Source: DAOMFB01 sp035519355 (lineage in GTDB: Bacteria > Acidobacteriota > Thermoanaerobaculia > UBA5066). From it: a stretch of 12,015 nucleotides of DNA. Below, piece after piece: positions 1 to 6,188 of the stretch (its first letter is position 1; every line of letters begins with the position of its first letter). A program made the translations under genes and the position numbers. A model generated the notes under the pieces. The model did no database searches. It was not told the DNA's origin and was given only the letters and a program-made list of their open reading frames with translations. Where the stretch lies: positions 1 to 12,015 of the forward strand of contig DATIWM010000258.1 of NCBI GenBank assembly GCA_035519355.1, given 5' to 3'.

Positions 1-163
1 CGAGCGCCGGGATCACCGTCCGTTCGTAGCCGAGGATGCCGGGAAAGACGTTCTCTCCCGCCTTGAGCCGTGCGATCAGGTTCTCGCGGATTTCGTCCCG
101 GATGCTGCGGGGGCGGTAACCGGCCTCTTTCAGCTCGCCGAGGGTCGAAGGGCGGTCGTTCAT
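1..163 (-). CDS. MoxR/ChlI-like AAA+ ATPase, N-terminal fragment (3' part outside the window)
   Basis: Only the first 54 codons are present, starting at ATG (163-161). The protein begins MNDRPSTLGELKEAGYRPRS and continues into a charged helix (RDEIRENLIARL) and a PGILGYERTVIPAL segment. That layout matches the N-terminus of a family of AAA+ ATPases annotated as magnesium chelatase subunit I-like. These use a Walker-type ATPase core to remodel protein partners and often act with a VWA-domain protein. The Walker motifs would lie beyond the window edge, so ATPase function is inferred from N-terminal resemblance only. It is the last visible member of the minus-strand gene run, 79 bp downstream of the redoxin gene. 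No Shine-Dalgarno is obvious, but a TAAGGT hexamer lies 7 nt before the ATG, so a separate leaderless promoter is possible. True chlorophyll biosynthesis is unlikely, since nothing else here points to it. Confidence 0.72.
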   Translation of the reverse strand, partial: MNDRPSTLGELKEAGYRPRSIRDEIRENLIARLKAGENVFPGILGYERTVIPAL

Positions 164-170
164 GCGTCAG

Positions 171-176
171 ACCTTA
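171..176 (-). promoter_or_regulatory. Possible -10 hexamer (TAAGGT) for the AAA+ ATPase gene
   Basis: On the minus strand TAAGGT ends 7 nt before the ATG at 163, the distance expected when transcription begins at or next to the start codon. No convincing -35 is visible and only the TA...T positions match consensus. It is listed because two other genes in the window show the same arrangement. Confidence 0.25.
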
Positions 177-242
177 CGCGAAAACGGGCCGGGAGGATTT
201 CTCTCTTTCCCACCGATCACGTCAGTGGCGGTTGCGGCCCGC

Positions 243-734
243 TCACCCCGCCTGCCACTCCTTGACCGGGTCGGCCGGCGGAACGACCGGTCTCGCGGCC
301 AGCCCCTTCGCCTCGGCCAGCTCCCTCCCGAGCGCCTCCATCTCACGCCTCGACCATCCCGTGAGGGTCTTCTTGACCTCGGCGCCGGGAGACAAGAGGA
401 CGAGATGAGGGACCGAGTCGACGTCGAACGCGTTCGATGCGGCGAAGCGGGGCTCCGGGTCGAAGAGGAGGTCGAAGGTCGCCTTCCCGTGCTCGCGATA
501 GAACGCCGCCCCTTCGGCGGCCGTGTCCTGACAGACCCCGGTGACGCGAACGGCGGTCCCGCCGTAGAGGGCGTGCAGCTTCTGGACGTAGGGCCACGCC
601 AGCCGGCTGGTGGGGCAGTCGACCTTGAAGAAGGCGAGAAGAAGCGGAAGCCCCTCCGTCATCGCGAGAAGCTCCGCGAGGGTCAGCGCGCTTCCGGTGG
701 CGTCGAGGAACGGGATTGTCGGGGCCGGAGTCAA
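243..734 (-). CDS. Thioredoxin-fold redoxin (AhpC/TSA-TlpA-like), single-Cys CPTS motif
   Basis: A 163-residue protein with a redoxin layout: an N-terminal substrate-like strand (IPFLDATG), a hydrophobic strand (LLLAFFKVD) running into the motif C40-P-T-S43, a second strand with VTGVCQD (C68), and a cis-proline strand VPHLVLL (P109) near the C-terminus. These are the marks of a thioredoxin fold. The usual CxxC is replaced by CPTS, so a two-cysteine CxxC disulfide cycle is not available. C40 could act as a peroxidatic or monothiol residue, with C68 as a possible partner. No signal peptide is seen, so a cytoplasmic location is inferred. The start is TTG at 734-732, overlapping the stop of the upstream secreted-protein gene as TTGA, which suggests translational coupling. 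The next in-frame Met (residue 25) would remove the first strand. Substrate is unknown; peroxiredoxin or disulfide reductase are both possible. Confidence 0.8.
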   Translation of the reverse strand: MTPAPTIPFLDATGSALTLAELLAMTEGLPLLLAFFKVDCPTSRLAWPYVQKLHALYGGTAVRVTGVCQDTAAEGAAFYREHGKATFDLLFDPEPRFAASNAFDVDSVPHLVLLSPGAEVKKTLTGWSRREMEALGRELAEAKGLAARPVVPPADPVKEWQAG

Positions 735-1189
735 CGTTGGCCCGGATCGCCGGCCACCGTCTCCGGAAGTTGAGGCGTTCCGGGGGACGCCGGCGCCGTC
801 CGGGCGACGACGTCGGCCGCGCGGAGCGAGAGGGCGACGAAGGCCTGCGGCGTCTCGGTGTAGCGGACGACGACGTAGTCCCTCACGCGCAGATCCTCCG
901 GGGAGACCGGCGTCCGGCCGCGGAAAAGCTTCGTGTCGGGCGTCAGGACGAGCGGCAGGATCCGGCGCACGGGCTTCTGTCCCTTTTGGGATGCGGAAGC
1001 GACGGTTTCGCGCACCGCCATGATCCGGAGTGCCGGATCGACGTAGGTCACCTCTCCCGCGATGGACCGGGTGGGGTGGGGTGTGGCCGGAGACGCAACC
1101 ACCGGCTCTGGAGTCGTTTGGACGTCGCGCGCTCCCACTGCGGCGAGGAGGGCGGCGGCGAGGAGGGCCGGGAGGAAGCGCAGGCTCAC
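731..1189 (-). CDS. Small secreted protein of unknown function (beta-rich, DUF5666-like pattern)
   Basis: A 152-residue protein starting at GTG (1189-1187), with AGAGG just upstream. Residues 1-20 form a clear signal peptide (basic MSLRF, then an Ala/Leu core ending near AVGA). A Pro/Thr/Ala-rich spacer follows to about residue 40. The core (about 41-128) opens with SIAGEVTYVDPALRIMAVR and contains LTPDTKLFRG and a DYVVVRY strand. This alternation of short beta strands resembles small OB-like secreted domains such as DUF5666, but I do not recognise the family with confidence. The tail (about 129-152) is Pro/Thr-rich and probably disordered. There is no Cys, so no lipobox. It sits 31 bp downstream of the response-regulator gene and overlaps the redoxin gene by 4 bp, so it is probably co-expressed with both. 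An exported or periplasmic location is inferred. Confidence 0.7.
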   Translation of the reverse strand: MSLRFLPALLAAALLAAVGARDVQTTPEPVVASPATPHPTRSIAGEVTYVDPALRIMAVRETVASASQKGQKPVRRILPLVLTPDTKLFRGRTPVSPEDLRVRDYVVVRYTETPQAFVALSLRAADVVARTAPASPGTPQLPETVAGDPGQR

Positions 1190-1220
1190 GCCCTCTTCGA
1201 CGCAGGAGGCGTGCCGGGGG

Positions 1221-2591
1221 TTACGACGGCTTCCGGATCCCGAATTTTTCGAGCCGGTACTGGAGCGTCCGGTACGTCAGCCCGAGAAGGCGCGCGGCCC
1301 TGGCGATGATCCACCCCGATTTTTCCATCGCCTGAACGATGAGCTGCCGTTCGAACTCCTCGATGTCGATTCCGTCGTGCGGGATCTCGAAGCCGTAAGG
1401 CCGCGCCGCGGGTGCCGTCTGGAGGCGGATCTCCACCGGGAGGTCCTCGGGCCGGATGACGTGTCCCTCGCAGAGAAGGACGGCCCGCTCGACGACGCTT
1501 TCCAGCTGCCGGACGTTGCCCGGCCAGGGAGAGCGGGCGAGGAGGTCGAGGGCTTCCGGCGACACCTCCGTGACCGAGGTGGCGTGCTCCGCGTTCGCCT
1601 TGTCCAGGAAGCGCTTGACGAGCGCCGGAACGTCCGTGGCCCGCTCGCGGAGCGGCGGGAGGACGATCGGGATGACGTTGAGCCGGTAGAAGAGGTCCTC
1701 GCGGAACTGGCCGGACTTCATCATCGACTCGAGGTCGCGGTTCGTGGCGGCTACGACGCGGACGTCTACCGGGATCGTGTCGGTCCCGCCGACGCGCTTG
1801 ACCTCCTTTTCCTGGAGTGTGCGGAGGATCTTTCCCTGGAGGGGAAGCGAGAGGTCGCCGATCTCATCCAGAAAAAGCGTCGACAGCGAGGCGGCCTCGA
1901 AGAGGCCGATCTTCCGCGCGTCCGCGCCCGTGAACGATCCCTTTTCGTGCCCGAAGAGTTCGCTCTCGAGAAGATTCTCCGGGATCGCCGCGCAGTTGAT
2001 GGCATGAAAGGTCTTCGCAGCCCGCGCCGAGCGGGCGTGGACCGCGCGGGCGACCAGCTCCTTGCCGGTGCCGGACTCTCCGCGGATCAGGATGGTGGAG
2101 TTCGTCGGGGCGATCTTTTCCACGAGGCGGAAGACCTCGCGCATCGACGCGCTGTCTCCGACGATCGCTTCGAGGCCGTCGTCCTTGAGGCGCCGTTCGA
2201 GGCGCAACGCCTTCTCGGCGAGGCGGAAGGCCTGGAGCGCCCGCTCGACCCGGAAGAGGAGCTCGTCGGCGACGATCGGCTTCGACATGTAGTCGAACGC
2301 GCCGAGCTGGTGCGCCTCGCGCGCCCGCTCCACCGAGCCGTGGGCCGTGACGAGGATGACCTTCGGCGGGAGCGGGCCTTCCTGGAGGGCCTTCACGACC
2401 TCGATTCCGGAGAGCCCCGGCATCTTCAGGTCGGTCAGGACGACCTCGGGGCGGGCCGCGGCGGCCTTCGTGAGCGCCTCGCGGCCGTCCGCGGCCACGG
2501 TGACGCGGTACCCCTCGTCCGACAGGAGGGCCTGCAGCGACTCCCGCTGGTGTCTCTCGTCGTCGACGACGAGGATCGATGCGTCGGGCAC
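1221..2591 (-). CDS. NtrC-family sigma-54-dependent response regulator
   Basis: A 456-residue three-domain activator. The receiver domain (1-120) has the acidic pair D10/D11, phosphoacceptor D54 (VVLTDLKMPG), T82 and K104. The central AAA+ domain (about 140-375) has Walker A GESGTGKE (171-178), the sigma-54 contact loop GSFTGA (218-223), Walker B LFLDEIGD (239-246), and the arginine-finger region FREDLFYRLN. The C-terminal Fis-type helix-turn-helix (about 412-452) includes ARAARLLGLTYRTLQYRL. The protein should be phosphorylated by the adjacent kinase, form an ATPase ring and open sigma-54 promoters. The contact loop has Ser where most members have Ala (GAFTGA); GSFTGA occurs in functional relatives, so activity is expected. 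The start is GTG at 2591-2589, chosen because it puts the receiver strand ILVVDDE at the usual distance. The upstream kinase stop is 28 bp away. No sigma-54 -24/-12 promoter was found in the window, so its targets probably lie elsewhere. Confidence 0.96.
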   Translation of the reverse strand: MPDASILVVDDERHQRESLQALLSDEGYRVTVAADGREALTKAAAARPEVVLTDLKMPGLSGIEVVKALQEGPLPPKVILVTAHGSVERAREAHQLGAFDYMSKPIVADELLFRVERALQAFRLAEKALRLERRLKDDGLEAIVGDSASMREVFRLVEKIAPTNSTILIRGESGTGKELVARAVHARSARAAKTFHAINCAAIPENLLESELFGHEKGSFTGADARKIGLFEAASLSTLFLDEIGDLSLPLQGKILRTLQEKEVKRVGGTDTIPVDVRVVAATNRDLESMMKSGQFREDLFYRLNVIPIVLPPLRERATDVPALVKRFLDKANAEHATSVTEVSPEALDLLARSPWPGNVRQLESVVERAVLLCEGHVIRPEDLPVEIRLQTAPAARPYGFEIPHDGIDIEEFERQLIVQAMEKSGWIIARAARLLGLTYRTLQYRLEKFGIRKPS

Positions 2592-2619
2592 GGGGCGATG
2601 CTAGCGCAGTGCCGGCGGC

Positions 2620-4050
2620 TCAGGCCGACGCCGGGAGCGTGATCGAGAAACGCGCGCCGGCGGATCCGTCCGTCCGGCTGCCGGCCGAGATCCGCCCGCC
2701 GTGCTCCTCGACGATCCGCTTCACCATGGCGAGGCCCAGGCCGACACCCCCCTCGCGCTTCGAGAAATAGGGCTCGAAGAGGCGGGGGATGTCGGCCGGG
2801 GGGAGGCCCGGCCCGGTGTCCTCGACGGTGATCGTCACCTCGGGCCCGGCGGTCCCCGCACCGGCCTCGGACGTGACACGAAGCGTCCCGCCCCCCTTCT
2901 CCATGGCCTGGACGGCGTTCTGGAAGAGATTCCAGAGCGCGGACTTCAGGAGCGACGCGTCGGCGCCGACCGGCGGCAGGCCTGGCGCGCCCCGCCGCTC
3001 GATCGTGACGCCGGCCTGCCCGGCGGTTTCCGTCAGGTCGGAGAGCGTCGACTCGAGCAGGGCGCCGACGTCCACGGGCGCCGGCGTGATCGTGAGGGGC
3101 CGCCCGAAGGCGAGGAAGTTGTTGATGAGGGTCGCGAGGCGGTTGATCTCTTCGCGCAGCGATTCGATCCGGGTGGCGTACTCGCTCCCGGCCTTCTCCT
3201 CGGCCGGCCGGTGCCGGCGCTTCAGGACGTCGAGACCGAGGGAGAGCGCGTTGAGAGGGTTCTTGATCTCGTGGGCGAGACCCGAGGCCAGCTGGCCGAT
3301 CTCGGCGCGCTTTTCCGCCGCCGAGAGGCGCGCCTCGAGGAGATGCCGCTCGCGAAGCCGCTCCGTCATGTGGTTGAACGCCGCGGCGAGCCGGCCGATC
3401 TCGTCGTCGCGGTTCACCTCGACCCTCACGTCGAGCCGCCCCTCGGCCACGCGCCCCGCCCCCTCCGCCAGCCGTTCGATCGGCTGCGTGGCGTTCCGGA
3501 TCAGGACGAGGAGCACGGCGATGCCGATGGCGAAGACGCCGAGGAGGGCGAAGAGACGGCGCCGGAAGTTGTCCTCCAGCTGCGCCCGGATGTTCTCCAG
3601 GTTGTAGTCGAGATGGATGCGGCCCATGAACTTTCCGTCGACGACGACGGGGATCTCCAGCGTCCGGTTGGTGGGCCCCCCCCCGACGACGCCGGAGATG
3701 AGGAAGGACCGCGGCGCCCTGGTCTTCTTCTTCCCGGCCGACGGCACCGGGAAGGGCTGGCCTTTCTCGTCGGAGACCGTGATGTCCCGGAGGCCCCGGG
3801 CCTCGAGGGTCTTCAGGAGGTCCGAGAGGACCTGCTCGTCCTTCCACCCCTTCTCGCCGACCTGCGTCTGCGCGAGCTCGATCGCCTTGGCGAGCGCCTG
3901 ATACGAGGCGTCGGCCTCCTCGAGCGTCTCGTCCCGGGTCCGGAGATAGACGAGGGCCTCGGCGAGCGCGGCGAGAACGAGGAGCCCCGCCATGGCCAGC
4001 CCGAGCCGGCTGGAGAGGGGGAGGCTGGCGAACCAGGATTTCAGGCTCAT
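2620..4050 (-). CDS. Membrane sensor histidine kinase (HAMP, HisKA, HATPase_c)
   Basis: A 476-residue sensor kinase. Transmembrane helix 1 spans about 14-36, an extracytoplasmic sensor region about 38-163, transmembrane helix 2 about 165-184, and a HAMP linker about 185-237 (DDEIGRLAAAFNHMTERL). The dimerisation/phosphoacceptor helix holds H260 in SGLAHEIKNPLNALSLGLD. The ATPase domain shows the N box NLFQNAVQAM (374-383), G1 DTGPGL (411-416), F box FEPYFS (425-430) and G2 GGVGLGLA (434-441). The sensor region contains LEIPVVVDGKFMGRIHLDYN, a PAS/Cache-like strand pattern, so small-molecule sensing is possible; the ligand is unknown. The start is ATG 4050-4048, which overlaps the exporter stop as ATGA. 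The open frame continues far upstream of this ATG, but that part is antisense shadow with no membrane or domain logic. Its partner is the NtrC-type regulator directly downstream. Confidence 0.95.
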   Translation of the reverse strand: MSLKSWFASLPLSSRLGLAMAGLLVLAALAEALVYLRTRDETLEEADASYQALAKAIELAQTQVGEKGWKDEQVLSDLLKTLEARGLRDITVSDEKGQPFPVPSAGKKKTRAPRSFLISGVVGGGPTNRTLEIPVVVDGKFMGRIHLDYNLENIRAQLEDNFRRRLFALLGVFAIGIAVLLVLIRNATQPIERLAEGAGRVAEGRLDVRVEVNRDDEIGRLAAAFNHMTERLRERHLLEARLSAAEKRAEIGQLASGLAHEIKNPLNALSLGLDVLKRRHRPAEEKAGSEYATRIESLREEINRLATLINNFLAFGRPLTITPAPVDVGALLESTLSDLTETAGQAGVTIERRGAPGLPPVGADASLLKSALWNLFQNAVQAMEKGGGTLRVTSEAGAGTAGPEVTITVEDTGPGLPPADIPRLFEPYFSKREGGVGLGLAMVKRIVEEHGGRISAGSRTDGSAGARFSITLPASA

Positions 4051-4736
4051 GGTCCCAGAATCCCGCTGACCGACCGGATCGTGAAGAAGACGCCGAAAAG
4101 GACGAGAAGGAACCCGGCGAAGGCGGTCGAGCGCTTCACCCAGGTTCCGGCGCGGTCTGAAACCGTCGAGAGGAGCTCGATGACCAGGCCGAACCAGGCG
4201 AAGACGCCGATTCCGACCCCGAGAGCGAAGGCCCCGGCCGACACGGGACGCGGCACGAGGAGCCGGTGACCGACGAGGAAGCCGATCAGGAGCGTCCAGT
4301 TCACGACGAGCGCCGGATTGGCGGCGCCCTGCAGGATTCCCGTGAGAAAGGGGAGCCTCGACGTCGGCCGCCGCGCCGCGGCCACCTCTCCTGATCCCCC
4401 TCCGGTGTTGTTGCCTGCCGCGAGGCGTTCCACTTCCTCCTCGCGCTTCAAGTCCCAGAAGAGGAGCTTCAGGCCGTAGGCGAGGAGAAACAGGGCGAGG
4501 AACCCGCGGACCCAGCGGTTCGTCACGACCCTTTCGAGGGCCCAGCCGAGGCCGAGGCCGATGACGCCGCAGATGAGCGCGTCGATGGCGGCGCCGCCGA
4601 AGGCCACCTTGAAGGCGTCCCGCCGCTGGCCGTGGAGGGTCTTCCTCAGAATGCTGACGTTCAGGGGACCCGGCGGGATCGCGCCGAAGAAGCCCGCGAA
4701 AAAGCCGATCAAGAGCGTGAGCGGCAGGTTGTCCAC
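4047..4736 (-). CDS. LysE/RhtB-family small-molecule exporter
   Basis: A 229-residue, very hydrophobic protein with about six predicted membrane segments. The family signature is near the N-terminus: GFFGAIPPGPLNVSILR (17-31 region), and a second family feature, GAANPALVVNW, lies around 138-147. A short charged, Gly-rich loop (about 97-127) separates the two halves, as is usual for LysE/RhtB proteins. These export amino acids or related metabolites using the proton gradient; the substrate cannot be read from sequence. The start is GTG at 4736-4734 with GGAGG 4 nt upstream. An ATG further upstream is out of frame. It is the first gene of the minus-strand run and is coupled to the kinase by an ATGA overlap. 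The shared transcript suggests that the two-component system senses, or responds to stress from, the compound exported. Confidence 0.88.
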   Translation of the reverse strand: MDNLPLTLLIGFFAGFFGAIPPGPLNVSILRKTLHGQRRDAFKVAFGGAAIDALICGVIGLGLGWALERVVTNRWVRGFLALFLLAYGLKLLFWDLKREEEVERLAAGNNTGGGSGEVAAARRPTSRLPFLTGILQGAANPALVVNWTLLIGFLVGHRLLVPRPVSAGAFALGVGIGVFAWFGLVIELLSTVSDRAGTWVKRSTAFAGFLLVLFGVFFTIRSVSGILGP

Positions 4737-4740
4737 GGAG

Positions 4741-4745
4741 CCTCC
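4741..4745 (-). promoter_or_regulatory. Ribosome binding site of the LysE-family gene
   Basis: GGAGG on the minus strand, 4 nt before the GTG at 4736. It supports the GTG start over the nearby out-of-frame ATG. Confidence 0.7.
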
Positions 4746-4760
4746 ATCCTCTCACGGGGT

Positions 4761-4789
4761 TTGCCGTCGTGCCGCCCGCGGCGTAGAGT
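4761..4789 (+). promoter_or_regulatory. Candidate housekeeping promoter placing the start at the GTG (leaderless)
   Basis: TTGCCG (4761-4766), a 17-nt spacer, then TAGAGT (4784-4789). Each hexamer matches the sigma-70 consensus at 4 of 6 positions and the spacing is optimal. The expected transcription start is about 4795-4797, on the GTG at 4796, and no Shine-Dalgarno precedes that codon. The 59-bp gap is shared with the divergent exporter operon, whose own promoter I could not resolve. Confidence 0.45.
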
Positions 4790-4795
4790 GATTCC

Positions 4796-5431
4796 GTGAG
4801 ATTTCGCCGTCTCGTTCCGGCCGCCCTCGCGACGCTGGCGGCGCTCCCGCTCCTCTCGCAGGGCGTGGCGACGCTGGATTTCGAGCCGCGGGTCGGGGCC
4901 ACGAACGGCCGGGTCGTCGTGAAGTACCCGGCGCCCCCCGGGGCGACGATCCGCTTCGGCGACCGGAACGTGACGTACGTCCGCGAGGACGCCGGACGTC
5001 TCGTCTTCCTCGTTCCGCTGAACGTCTCTTCCTCGTTCATCGAGATCCGGATGGGGGACAAGGTCGTCGCCCGAAGCGCCGTGCCGTTCGTCGTTTCCGG
5101 GCCGTCCATCGCGCCGCCGAAGCTCATCGGCCTGAAGGAAGCGATCGACGTCTTCGCCTATCAGGACGACCCGACGCCGGAAGGGGGAAAGAAGCCCGAG
5201 ACACCGGTCCGGCCGATCCTCCGGCTGGGAGACAGCGACATCCTCACGATCGGCGAGTCGGGGCCGCCGAGTGGGCCGCTCCCGGCCGTCAACGCGGGCG
5301 ACCTCGCCTCGGCCGCGAGTCGCAGCATGGGTCCGGCGGCGTTCCTGATCACGGCCCGGCCGCCGGTGAAGCGCGTCGTCCTGCCGACGCCGACCCCGAC
5401 GCCGACGGCGTCGCCGGCCGAAAGCAAGTAG
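4796..5431 (+). CDS. Secreted protein with possible TIG/Ig-like domain and Pro-Thr tail
   Basis: A 211-residue protein starting at GTG 4796. Residues 1-24 form a signal peptide (MRFRR, then an Ala/Leu core). About 25-102 is beta-rich (VGATNGRVVVKYPAPPGATI, later AGRLVFLVPLNV) and ends in VPFVVSGPSI, a pattern like IPT/TIG or other Ig-like domains found in cell-surface proteins. The rest is Pro-rich and probably disordered, closing with a (PT)4 run and ASPAESK. No Cys, LPxTG or membrane anchor is seen, so it is probably periplasmic, outer-surface associated or released. The function is unknown. It is transcribed away from the exporter operon and lies 91 bp before the long start of the ECF sigma gene. 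The TIG assignment is inference from strand pattern and needs a profile search. Confidence 0.72.
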   Translation: MRFRRLVPAALATLAALPLLSQGVATLDFEPRVGATNGRVVVKYPAPPGATIRFGDRNVTYVREDAGRLVFLVPLNVSSSFIEIRMGDKVVARSAVPFVVSGPSIAPPKLIGLKEAIDVFAYQDDPTPEGGKKPETPVRPILRLGDSDILTIGESGPPSGPLPAVNAGDLASAASRSMGPAAFLITARPPVKRVVLPTPTPTPTASPAESK

Positions 5432-5473
5432 AGCCGCCCGCCTCGCGGCGTTACTCCCCCGCTCCTCATGGCG

Positions 5474-5502
5474 GGAACTTCTCCAGCCGGCCGGGGGTCG
5501 AA
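5474..5502 (+). promoter_or_regulatory. Candidate ECF-sigma autoregulatory promoter (GGAACTT-N16-GTCGAA)
   Basis: GGAACTT (5474-5480) is followed by exactly 16 nt and then GTCGAA (5497-5502). A GGAACTT-type -35 with a 16-nt spacer and a GTC-containing -10 is the familiar form of RpoE-like ECF promoters. Such promoters commonly drive the sigma gene itself. The predicted transcription start is about 5508-5511, upstream of both possible starts of the ECF gene. I saw no second intergenic copy in the window. Confidence 0.55.
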
Positions 5503-5594
5503 TTCTCCGGAGTCGTTCCCTCATGCCCGCCCGGATCCTCGCCTTCGACACGAGCCCCTCCCGCGGGAAGCGTGTGAGAATCGCCGCCGTGGTC

Positions 5595-6188
5595 ATGGCG
5601 TACCGCCAGCCGCCCGGGCCCGAGGACGCGCCGGGCGACGAGCGCGCCGTCTCGCGCTTCCTCTCTGGAGACGTCACGGGCTTCGAAGCGATCGTCCGGC
5701 GCTACTCCGGAATGGTCTTCACGCTGGCCGCCCGCCTCGTCGGACCGCACGACGCCGAGGACGTGGTCCAGGAGACGTTCCTCCGCGCCTGGCGGGGCCT
5801 CGAGAGCTTTCGCGGCGAGTCGTCGCTGAAGACCTGGCTCTACGCCATCGCCCTGAACCGCGTCCGCGCGAGGCGCGGAGCCCTGGCACGGCTCCGGATG
5901 CGCTTCGGAGTCGGGGAAAGGTCGGGCGCCGACCCCGATTTCTCCCTCGTGGACGCCCTGGCCGATTCCGGGCTCTCTCCGGAGGAAAACGCCCTCCGCG
6001 CCGAGGAGCGGGGGAGGCTCCGGAAGGCGGTCCTCGCCCTTCCGGAGGAGTTCCGGCTCGCCGTCGTCCTCCGCGACCTCGAGGGGCTCTCCTACGACGA
6101 GGTCGCGGCCGTCCTCACCGTTCCGATCGGCACCGTCAGGAGCCGCCTCGCGCGGGGGCGCGCCCTGCTCAAGGAGGCCCTGTCATGA
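5595..6188 (+). CDS. ECF RNA polymerase sigma factor (RpoE-like)
   Basis: A 197-residue protein from ATG 5595. Region sigma-2 (about 27-95) contains FEAIVRRYSGMVFTLAARLV, the core-binding/-10 motif DAEDVVQETFLRAW (53-66), and SSLKTWLYAIALNRVR. Region sigma-4 (about 140-195) contains the helix-turn-helix SYDEVAAVLTVPIGTVRSRL. It directs RNA polymerase to a stress regulon, held inactive by the anti-sigma factor encoded next. An in-frame ATG at 5523 would add 24 residues (MPARILAFDT onward). It has a GGAG 10 nt upstream, but the extension has no family counterpart that I recognise, so I prefer 5595 and leave the longer form open. The stop overlaps the anti-sigma start as ATGA (6185-6188), a common way to balance the pair. 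A matching ECF promoter lies just upstream, pointing to positive autoregulation. Confidence 0.93.
   Translation: MAYRQPPGPEDAPGDERAVSRFLSGDVTGFEAIVRRYSGMVFTLAARLVGPHDAEDVVQETFLRAWRGLESFRGESSLKTWLYAIALNRVRARRGALARLRMRFGVGERSGADPDFSLVDALADSGLSPEENALRAEERGRLRKAVLALPEEFRLAVVLRDLEGLSYDEVAAVLTVPIGTVRSRLARGRALLKEALS

Noticed and set aside
224..236. TGGCGGTTGC resembling a sigma-54 -24/-12 element
   Set aside because: TGGC and TTGC are only 2 nt apart, whereas about 7 nt is required. No other properly spaced element was seen by eye on either strand.
1062..2642. A 526-codon plus-strand open frame opposite the response regulator
   Set aside because: Composition is Arg/Asp/Glu/Leu-rich with no domain logic, and it is antisense to a gene with complete catalytic motifs. 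Long antisense frames are expected in GC-rich DNA.
2701..4269. A 522-codon plus-strand open frame opposite the histidine kinase
   Set aside because: Shadow of the kinase codons; charged low-complexity translation with no recognisable domain.
4051..5127. Upstream extension of the histidine kinase frame
   Set aside because: The extension overlaps the exporter gene in another frame and the opposite-strand secreted protein, and lacks family features. The ATG at 4050 gives a normal transmembrane start.
5432..5460. Possible terminator after the TIG-like gene (GCCGC and GCGGC)
   Set aside because: The stem is about 5 bp with no T-run, so it is not distinguishable from chance in this GC-rich sequence.
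5468..6184. Upstream extension of the anti-sigma frame across the sigma gene
   Set aside because: It is the Arg/Pro-rich shadow of the sigma factor. The ATG at 6185 in the ATGA overlap is the natural start.
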